Assembly (NCBI GenBank): GCA_045660745.1
Contig: JAZREJ010000034.1
Span: 1 to 10,319, forward strand
DNA from: RGIG6353 sp045660745
GTDB taxonomy: Bacteria > Bacillota > Clostridia > Oscillospirales > SIG627
Direction: 5' to 3'
Length of the DNA stretch: 10,319 nucleotides
Below, piece by piece: positions 4,828 to 10,319 of the stretch; position 1 is the stretch's first letter; each line of letters begins with the position of its first letter. A program made the position numbers and the translations under genes. The notes under the pieces were generated by a model. The model had not been told where the DNA came from, made no database searches, and saw nothing but the letters and a program-made list of their open reading frames with translations.

Positions 4828-7374
4828 TTATTTAAAAGCTCTGTAAAGGAAGGTAACAATATGTCCTCTTGTGCAGGTATCCTTAGGTGAAAAGGTGGTG
4901 TAGCTTGTTCCACCAGTTATATTATTCACGTACGCCCAACACACCGCCGTGTTAAGAGCAACGTCACTTGCGGGAACGTCAATGAACTGATTTATCTGAT
5001 CCGATTCGGGTGAGCCTGCGCTTTTGTAAAGGTAAATAACTGTTTCACCTCTTGTGCAGGGGGTGTTAGGAGATAGCTTGGTACTTGACACAATGCCGTT
5101 CTTATACGCCCACAATGCCGCATCATAGAAATAGTCGGTTGATTTCACATCGGAGAAGGGATTGTTTATTCCAACCTTCGGAGAACCTACCGCACGCCAG
5201 AGAAACGTGAGAATCTGTGCTCTTGTGCACTTATCGTTGGGAGAGAATTTGTCGGGTGCAGTACCGTTGGTGATACCCTTATCAAGAGCCCACAGTACAG
5301 GCTCTGCAAACCAGTCGCTTGTTTTGACATCGGTAAACTTTCCAACGTTGACAACTTTATTCGCAACAGATTTTGAAACCGCTTCTGTTGGATTCCATTT
5401 AAGAACAGGTCTGCCAAGCGTTGCACTGTTCTGCCAAGCATCGCCTGAAACATTTGTGCCGCCATTTGTCGCACATCCGACAATATATCTTGAGGGATTT
5501 GCATCCGTGTAAATCGCACACCATCTGTTTATAATGGGACTTGCCCCGTCTGCGGCAAATGAGTGGCAGGTAAGATTACCCGTGTTATAGCTTCTGAAAA
5601 CGTAAACGTCCCAGCCCGTGTAGTGAATAATTCCCGAAACACCGTTTGCGGAAAGATTTCCCGTATTATAGCAGTCATAGAAGGAGTTTGCATCTTCTGG
5701 TCTAAGTCCCCGAATACCGGGAACGCCACCCATTTCAGCCTTTACCGCAATACCTGCCGCTGCGTGGTAAGTAGCATTTACAAAATCATGTACAACTGTA
5801 ATATTACCCTTGTTAAAAGATTCTCGAACTTGTGAGTGGATAACGGTTCCGGCAATTCCCGCAGCGTATATAAGAGACGTTGTTTGTTCTGCTGAAACGT
5901 ATATATCCGACGTATTAAAGCAGTGCGTTATATTACCGCTGTAATTTCCTACAAGTCCGCCTGCCATAACGTAACTGTTTGAACCAACGCGATAATATCT
6001 GCCAAGATTCACGTTTATCGTTCCTCCTGCACTGTAGCAATTTTCAAGATTTGCTTCCATCACAACCCCTGCAAGAGAGCCGATATTTAACGAAAACGTT
6101 GACGGAAGTACGTCATATTTCAAATCTATGGTATAGTTTATAATACCGAGATTCTTAACGGCAGTTTCTTTAGTATTAATAGTCGCGAAAAGTCCGTAAT
6201 ATCTGTCGTTTACGTCATCAGCAAGGTAAAGAGCGCTATCATGGACCTTAATTGTCATACCCGAGATTACATGCCCGTTACCATCAAGGCTTCCCGTAAA
6301 CTGAACGCTGCCTATATGTGCCTTATTTTTACTTCCGTAAGCTCCGCCGTATGCGGCAGTTCCGCCAATAGGCACCCAGTTGCCCCACTTTGAAAGGTCA
6401 ATATCGGCAATGAGCTTGTAGTGTTTATCCGCACCGAATCTTATTGAGTTGAGTTGGTCTGCGGTCTTAATAAGATAAGGGTCTTTTTGAGTTCCGCTTC
6501 CCCCTGCAAAGGTAAATGCTGTTTGCTTTATTGTTGCAGGAACCTTATCAGTGTTAACACGCTGTACGTACTCCTCTTTAGGTTCCTCCTGAACCGGCTC
6601 ATCATCCTCGGGTTCCTCTACGGGCTTTGCGGTTGCTTTGAAGGTACAGGTAGCAACTGCCTCTTTTCCGTCTGCACTAACGCTTACCACTTCTCCCGTT
6701 CTTCCATCCATCGAGGCGCTTGCTGAATTCTTATCCTTTATGTAATAGTCAGGATAGCTGTCTTTCACACGAAATGTAATGGATACAGTATATTGCTCAC
6801 CTTTTATCGCAAGTCCCTTTGAGTCAAGCTTTCCGCTCCAACTAACCTTTGTTACCTCAATCTGCTTATCACTCTTATCTACCGTAACGGTAGTGTTAGG
6901 TGCGCTTCCTTCCTCAGGACGCGTGAGATAAAATGATGCGGAATATATCGGGGTCTTTCCGTAAAATTGGTCTTTTTTGAGCGTATCAAAGGTGTAGGTT
7001 ATCACGGCCTTGCGTTTGTCGGAGGATATGTCACTGAGAGTTGCATTTTTACCATTCACCTGAGGTCCTGAGGTTGTGGCTTGAATGTGCTTGTTTTCGC
7101 CCTTCTTCAGTTCAATATAAACCTTTACAGTATATTTAACATCTTCTTTAAAGCGTCCTTTTTCATCAAGCTCGCCTTCCCACTGAGTTTCACTGACAAA
7201 AGCCTCTGAATCACTTGGGAATCTTGCCTTTCCCGGCTTCTTTCCTATCTCCGGTTCATCGATATCAACCTTAAATTCAGTTGCAGCCGCTGCCGCAAAA
7301 ACGCTTAAGGGAATTACAGAAAGCAACAAGAGTGTTGCAAGGGCAATACATATAAATCTGCTAAACTTTTTCAT
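4828..7374 (-). CDS. Secreted SLH-anchored surface protein with Ig-like modules and GLUG repeats
   Basis: An 848-residue exported protein. Residues 1-27 are a signal peptide (KK start, hydrophobic core, cleavage after VFA). Two Ig-like W-x-G modules follow at about 34-131 and 145-248, then an acidic, proline-rich linker at 249-270. Residues 295-640 are a GLUG-type repeat domain: it opens with GGSGTQKDPYLIKTADQL and GSLDGNGHVISGM and has repeated strands such as AGGLVGNYSG and YNTGNL. Such domains are expected to form a right-handed beta-helix and are common in bacterial adhesins. Three SLH repeats close the protein (about 680-730, 740-787, 798-848), which normally bind secondary cell-wall polymer. 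Each has a Cys-Thr-Arg in place of the usual TRAE region (CTRAQ, CTRGE, CTRGH). The ribosome site AAGGAG overlaps the stop of the upstream 876-aa gene, 6 nt from the ATG, so they form an operon. A structural or adhesive role is inferred; no catalytic motif is seen. Confidence 0.88.
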   Translation of the reverse strand: MKKFSRFICIALATLLLLSVIPLSVFAAAAATEFKVDIDEPEIGKKPGKARFPSDSEAFVSETQWEGELDEKGRFKEDVKYTVKVYIELKKGENKHIQATTSGPQVNGKNATLSDISSDKRKAVITYTFDTLKKDQFYGKTPIYSASFYLTRPEEGSAPNTTVTVDKSDKQIEVTKVSWSGKLDSKGLAIKGEQYTVSITFRVKDSYPDYYIKDKNSASASMDGRTGEVVSVSADGKEAVATCTFKATAKPVEEPEDDEPVQEEPKEEYVQRVNTDKVPATIKQTAFTFAGGSGTQKDPYLIKTADQLNSIRFGADKHYKLIADIDLSKWGNWVPIGGTAAYGGAYGSKNKAHIGSVQFTGSLDGNGHVISGMTIKVHDSALYLADDVNDRYYGLFATINTKETAVKNLGIINYTIDLKYDVLPSTFSLNIGSLAGVVMEANLENCYSAGGTINVNLGRYYRVGSNSYVMAGGLVGNYSGNITHCFNTSDIYVSAEQTTSLIYAAGIAGTVIHSQVRESFNKGNITVVHDFVNATYHAAAGIAVKAEMGGVPGIRGLRPEDANSFYDCYNTGNLSANGVSGIIHYTGWDVYVFRSYNTGNLTCHSFAADGASPIINRWCAIYTDANPSRYIVGCATNGGTNVSGDAWQNSATLGRPVLKWNPTEAVSKSVANKVVNVGKFTDVKTSDWFAEPVLWALDKGITNGTAPDKFSPNDKCTRAQILTFLWRAVGSPKVGINNPFSDVKSTDYFYDAALWAYKNGIVSSTKLSPNTPCTRGETVIYLYKSAGSPESDQINQFIDVPASDVALNTAVCWAYVNNITGGTSYTTFSPKDTCTRGHIVTFLYRAFK
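5455..6492 (-). repeat. GLUG-type repeat domain in the 848-aa protein
   Basis: Residues about 295-640. Diverged repeat units carry G-(L/I)-x-G or AG(G/I) turns followed by an asparagine/glycine-rich strand: IGSLAGVVME...CYSAGG, AGGLVGNYSG...CFNTSD, AAGIAGTVIH...SFNKGN, AAGIAV...CYNTGN, SGIIHYTG...SYNTGN. This gives five recognisable units spaced about 35-65 residues apart. The pattern is protein-level only; the DNA is not an exact tandem repeat. Confidence 0.75.
6631..7275 (-). repeat. Two Ig-like W-x-G modules in the 848-aa protein
   Basis: Residues about 34-131 and 145-248. Shared pattern: F-x-V/L, P-x-x-G-x-x-P, then W-x-G-(E/K)-L-D-x-K-G, an aromatic-rich Y-T-V strand, a Lys-rich strand, then S-x-D-x-x-x-A-V-x-x-x-(Y/C)-T-F. 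They match the two modules of the neighbouring 876-aa protein. The pattern resembles the beta-sandwich modules often tandemly repeated in clostridial surface proteins. Confidence 0.7.
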
Positions 7375-7385
7375 AATAATCTCCT

Positions 7386-10016
7386 TTATTTATTGTAAAA
7401 CTGATTGTAATATTCCGCATCGCCGTCTTTTAAGTCCTTAATAGGCTTGAACTTGCTTCTGTCCACCCAAACTCTTGAGCCGGTAAAAGGATGAACTGTT
7501 TCAAGCCAGCCGAAACGTGCTTCCATTTCATAATAATAAGGGTGTTCTGATGCCTTCTGACCACCGGCTTGAGGTACAGAAACCCATATGCGATGACCTT
7601 CAGTAAAGGTTGCCTGAGTAGGTGCAAGATCGGTAGGCGAGTAATAATATGTGTCTGCTATAATAACCTGATACCAACCAATCTGATCGGCATTTACCGA
7701 GCGGTTTGCAACAACCGCCGCTTGCTCGATAGTGCATTTGCCATTAGGATCAATCGCCGTCTGTGAAACACCCTTTACAAGTCCGAGTGCATTCATAAAG
7801 CCCATAGAAGTTCTTGCCCAATCCTGAATTGCGCTGTTATCGGAATACTTTTCAAGATCGGGTGTATATATTGTATAACGGATATTTGTGTTATCCCTTA
7901 CGTACATAAGCGCACGATAGATAAAGGTTGCCATCTGCTGACGGGTAAGTGTGCCGTTTGGGTCAAACTCTGTTGCACTTACACCGTTTGTAATACCCGC
8001 CGCATAAGCTTTAAGCGCATATTCGTTATCGGTATCGGTAAACGTTCCTTTTTTTGACGGAGTAATTGTCTTTTCTGTGAGGGTTTCTGCCAGTTTAACT
8101 GCAATCGATGCAAACTGGAGTCTTGTTATGGGCTTTGTGTAATCATTGCCCAAAAGGCTTAAATCCAAAATTCCGTTTTGGGAAGCCCATTGAACATCAT
8201 TCTGTGCCCATGTACTCATTTTTGCGCTGACATATCTTTCATTTCTTACTGCAAAGGCAATTTCCACATAATCCTTTGTAATGGTAGCATTTTCACATGC
8301 CCATTCGGGAGGAGCGGATTGCACATCAGCATTGACTTCATTATGAATGCCGCCGCACATAACACATGATTTCCAGTAAACTCTTTCGCCACGAGAGTTT
8401 ACACCTATAAAATATTTGTCCGAAAGATTTCTTTCCTCACATTTATGGTCGCCGGGATTTTTGTCCATTTCAAAAGAATACAAAGGGGGTAGCTCTACCA
8501 ATCCGGTGTGATTGGGGTTATATTCGCATTTACCGCACTTTGAACAGGAATAGTAATATGTTACAACATCTTTACAGCTCTTCATTACACATACACGGTC
8601 TGCAGTGTAGATAAGCTCGCTGAAATCATGGTTTGTACACCATTCACGTGCATTTGACGCACCCTTTTTATAAGCCCCTAAAACATCCGCCCCCGAATAA
8701 AGCCTTGACTGAAAACGTCTGAAAGGACCGGGGTTTATTGTTATGTATCCGTCAGCACCGATAGGATTTTCCACTCTGTTCCAATCCCCCGTAAAGCCGT
8801 TTGGAAGAACGGTATCCGACACAAACATGGTAAGGTTCTGTGTTTCGGAATTGTTGCTGTTAAAGGGCATTATCAAGTCATTGTTCTCGTTATAGGAAGC
8901 AAGATAGTCTTGCAGAAAATCCACTATGTCCACATTCGGACCGATCCACAGTTCTTCAAGATTGGGAAATGATTGGAATACTGCCGCATCCCAGGATTTT
9001 CCAACCGTTACTTCATCGGAGCCATACCAGTCCTTGTGCGTATTATAAGTGTAGTTAAGTACAATTTTTTTGACACTGTTTGTCTGTGCAACGCTGAATT
9101 TTTTAACCTTGTCATCCAACGTTTCGCCTTCGTTTACTATAATTTCCACATCTCCTGCGGGATATACGGTGTAATAGTGTTCATTGGCGTGTTTTAGTGA
9201 ATAGGTGTTATCCATATCCACCGCCTCTTTTGGAAGCTCAACTTCAAAATTCAGTCCGGTCTGCAGTTGCTTTCCGTCAGCGACAACATCACCGGTGGTT
9301 AAGAGATTCCCGTTGATACGGTAATTTCTTATACTTTCAACACCCTTTGACGGAATGATGGCATTCACTCCGTCCTTAACTGTAACGTTAAAGTGAAGTC
9401 TGTATGTATTCTTTGCAATAAAGCAACCGTTCCCATCAAAAGTACCCGTCCATTTCACGCCTGAAATATCGAGCACATCACTTCTGTCGGTTGTAACAAC
9501 ATTAGACGGCTTTCTTCCCTGAACAGGTGCCTCTACATAGAAATTGGCATCCTTTAAAGCAGTCGGAGGAGCAGTAGTAGGCTCCGTGGGTGTTGAACCC
9601 GTCGGCACCTTAACCGATGCACTGCCCGCACCATTGTCGAAGGTATAGCTGATAACCGCTTGCTGACCGTCTGACGAAAGACTTGTCATTACAGCTTTTT
9701 TCTTATTTATTCTAAAGCCGCCATCTTGTTTTACAAGATATTTATCCTGACCGGCTTTAATTCTTATGGTTATGTTAATTGTGTATGCTGTGTTTTCCTT
9801 AAAGCATCCGTTTTTGTCAAGCTCTCCAACCCATTCAACCTTTGTAACCTCAAGGCTTTGGTTGAGCACGGAAGCAAATGCAATAGGTGCCGCCCCCGCT
9901 TGGGGCGCAGTTACCGATATGTCTGATTTGCTGATCATCGTTGCCGCAAAAATAGTGGTTGGCAGTATGCTAAGAAGCATACATAAACACAAAACCGTAC
10001 TTAATAACTTTTTCAT
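7386..10016 (-). CDS. Secreted SLH surface protein with Ig-like modules, Cys-rich region and C-terminal extension
   Basis: An 876-residue exported protein, first gene of the SLH operon. Residues 1-24 are a signal peptide (cleavage near IFA-A). Ig-like W-x-G modules at about 32-127 and 157-262 flank a Thr/Pro linker (137-153). Residues 280-430 are unrecognised, with one leucine-rich-repeat-like segment (FPNLEELWIGPNV, 350-362). A Cys/His-rich region follows: C460, H463, C476, C481, C491, C494, C497, H503, H524, C526, C551, C554, H558, C574, including CSKCGKC and CVMC. It resembles the YYYSCSKCGK segments of clostridial surface proteins. Three diverged SLH repeats lie at about 601-645, 657-703 and 722-774. 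Unlike the usual C-terminal placement, about 100 further residues rich in aromatic residues follow. The ribosome site AGAAGG (complement of 10025-10030) lies 8 nt before the ATG. Function beyond surface attachment is unknown. Confidence 0.85.
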   Translation of the reverse strand: MKKLLSTVLCLCMLLSILPTTIFAATMISKSDISVTAPQAGAAPIAFASVLNQSLEVTKVEWVGELDKNGCFKENTAYTINITIRIKAGQDKYLVKQDGGFRINKKKAVMTSLSSDGQQAVISYTFDNGAGSASVKVPTGSTPTEPTTAPPTALKDANFYVEAPVQGRKPSNVVTTDRSDVLDISGVKWTGTFDGNGCFIAKNTYRLHFNVTVKDGVNAIIPSKGVESIRNYRINGNLLTTGDVVADGKQLQTGLNFEVELPKEAVDMDNTYSLKHANEHYYTVYPAGDVEIIVNEGETLDDKVKKFSVAQTNSVKKIVLNYTYNTHKDWYGSDEVTVGKSWDAAVFQSFPNLEELWIGPNVDIVDFLQDYLASYNENNDLIMPFNSNNSETQNLTMFVSDTVLPNGFTGDWNRVENPIGADGYITINPGPFRRFQSRLYSGADVLGAYKKGASNAREWCTNHDFSELIYTADRVCVMKSCKDVVTYYYSCSKCGKCEYNPNHTGLVELPPLYSFEMDKNPGDHKCEERNLSDKYFIGVNSRGERVYWKSCVMCGGIHNEVNADVQSAPPEWACENATITKDYVEIAFAVRNERYVSAKMSTWAQNDVQWASQNGILDLSLLGNDYTKPITRLQFASIAVKLAETLTEKTITPSKKGTFTDTDNEYALKAYAAGITNGVSATEFDPNGTLTRQQMATFIYRALMYVRDNTNIRYTIYTPDLEKYSDNSAIQDWARTSMGFMNALGLVKGVSQTAIDPNGKCTIEQAAVVANRSVNADQIGWYQVIIADTYYYSPTDLAPTQATFTEGHRIWVSVPQAGGQKASEHPYYYEMEARFGWLETVHPFTGSRVWVDRSKFKPIKDLKDGDAEYYNQFYNK
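9231..9923 (-). repeat. Two Ig-like W-x-G modules in the 876-aa protein
   Basis: Residues about 32-127 and 157-262, with P-x-x-G-x-x-P, V-x-W-(V/T)-G-x-(L/F)-D-x-N-G-C-F, a Y-x-(I/L) strand, I-N-(K/G) and the S/A-D-G-(Q/K) turn. The first module is closest to the first module of the 848-aa protein (EWVGELDKNGCFKE against QWEGELDEKGRFKE), which suggests the two genes arose by duplication or module shuffling. The Thr/Pro linker lies between the modules. Confidence 0.7.
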
Positions 10017-10222
10017 ACAAAATTCCTTCTTTACTGTATAATCTGTTTATGTAAAATCATCCGGTGTTATTGCAAACATACGATGATATAAAAATAGTGT
10101 TATAACAAATGCTATTTGCATTATCTTCCATTTTTGCTTATAATATTACAGTATAAGTATACACCGCACATCAGTACGATGCAATAGTTTTGTTAAAAAA
10201 TGCATAAAAATATTTTTTTATC
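10017..10222 (-). promoter_or_regulatory. Strong promoter and long leader of the SLH operon
   Basis: On the minus strand: TTGCAT (10179-10184), a 17-bp spacer and TATACT (10156-10161). Upstream, 10185-10222 is almost pure A/T with A and T tracts, like an UP element. Transcription would start near 10149, giving a leader of about 130 nt before the 876-aa gene. The leader holds a perfect 10-bp palindrome, TGTTATAACA (10098-10107), next to AAATAG (10092-10097) and CTATTT (10112-10117), which could form a hairpin or an operator. This arrangement fits an abundantly made surface protein. The promoter is read from consensus only. Confidence 0.6.
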
Positions 10223-10289
10223 AAGCAACAATAAATCTTGTGACTTCAAGCGTTAAAAAATTCGTCTCTACAAGCCTGAGTTTTTTCAT
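10221..10289 (-). CDS. Possible 22-residue small ORF or gene remnant upstream of the SLH operon
   Basis: The ATG at 10289 is preceded, 6 nt away, by TGAGGT. The ORF MKKLRLVETNFLTLEVTRFI... ends at TGA after 22 residues. Its start context and part of its sequence resemble the small ORF at 4738-4794: both have TTTTGAGGT plus 6 nt plus ATGAAAAA, and both encode FLTL. It lies in the same direction as the SLH genes, just before their promoter. No family is recognised; it may be a leader peptide, a remnant of a larger gene, or chance. Confidence 0.3.
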   Translation of the reverse strand: MKKLRLVETNFLTLEVTRFIVA

Positions 10290-10300
10290 CTTTTCACCTC

Positions 10301-10319
10301 AAAAAATATTAGACACATC
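10301..10319. repeat. Partial second copy of the 59-bp palindrome
   Basis: These 19 bases, ending at the window edge, are identical to 4452-4470, the A-run and left arm of the palindrome at 4451-4509. Whether the matching right arm follows cannot be seen. Confidence 0.7.

Noticed and set aside
5162..5835. Short overlapping open frames within the SLH/GLUG gene on both strands
   Set aside because: They lie within a continuous coding frame with clear GLUG and SLH repeats and have no independent support.
4451..10319. Composite transposon bounded by the repeated palindrome arm
   Set aside because: The two 19-base copies are in direct orientation around the SLH operon, but no transposase, no target duplication and no known terminal inverted repeat is visible; the operon itself looks like resident surface-protein genes.

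Overview
The window looks like chromosomal DNA from a low-to-moderate GC, Gram-positive anaerobe of the class Clostridia, probably a gut or rumen plant-fibre degrader. The reasons are strong AGGAGG-type ribosome sites, S-layer homology (SLH) anchoring of secreted proteins, and a GH3 enzyme plus xylulokinase of clostridial type. No RNA gene, CRISPR array or intact transposase was found.

Layout. Positions 1-4 hold the first codon of a gene that leaves the window on the minus strand. Its ribosome site (14-20) is perfectly complementary to a segment 35 bp further out (59-69). Positions 152-925 (minus) encode an AraC-family regulator that ends inside a bidirectional terminator hairpin. It is divergent, across 109 bp, from a two-gene plus-strand operon: xylB (xylulokinase, 1035-2507) and a cytoplasmic family 3 glycoside hydrolase (2509-4386). 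Positions 4387-4827 form a convergent intergenic region with a near-perfect 59-bp palindrome (4451-4509) and what looks like decayed coding sequence. Positions 4828-10016 hold two minus-strand genes, 11 bp apart, for large secreted SLH proteins: 876 aa (upstream) and 848 aa (downstream). A strong promoter with an AT-rich upstream tract and a leader of about 130 nt precedes them. Between that promoter and the window edge lies a 22-codon ORF with a good ribosome site, and the last 19 bases exactly repeat the start of the 59-bp palindrome.

How the parts may work together. The regulator probably senses a pentose or xylo-oligosaccharide and controls xylB and the GH3. The GH3 has no signal peptide, so it would cut imported oligosaccharides inside the cell, and XylB would phosphorylate xylulose after isomerisation. 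Xylose isomerase and the sugar transporter are not in the window. The SLH proteins share a W-x-G Ig-like module (four copies in total). One adds a GLUG repeat domain, the other a Cys-rich region and an unusual C-terminal extension. They are probably co-expressed cell-surface proteins; I see no catalytic motif in either. The shared position of the sugar operon and the surface operon is suggestive only, since a terminator separates them and they are transcribed towards each other.
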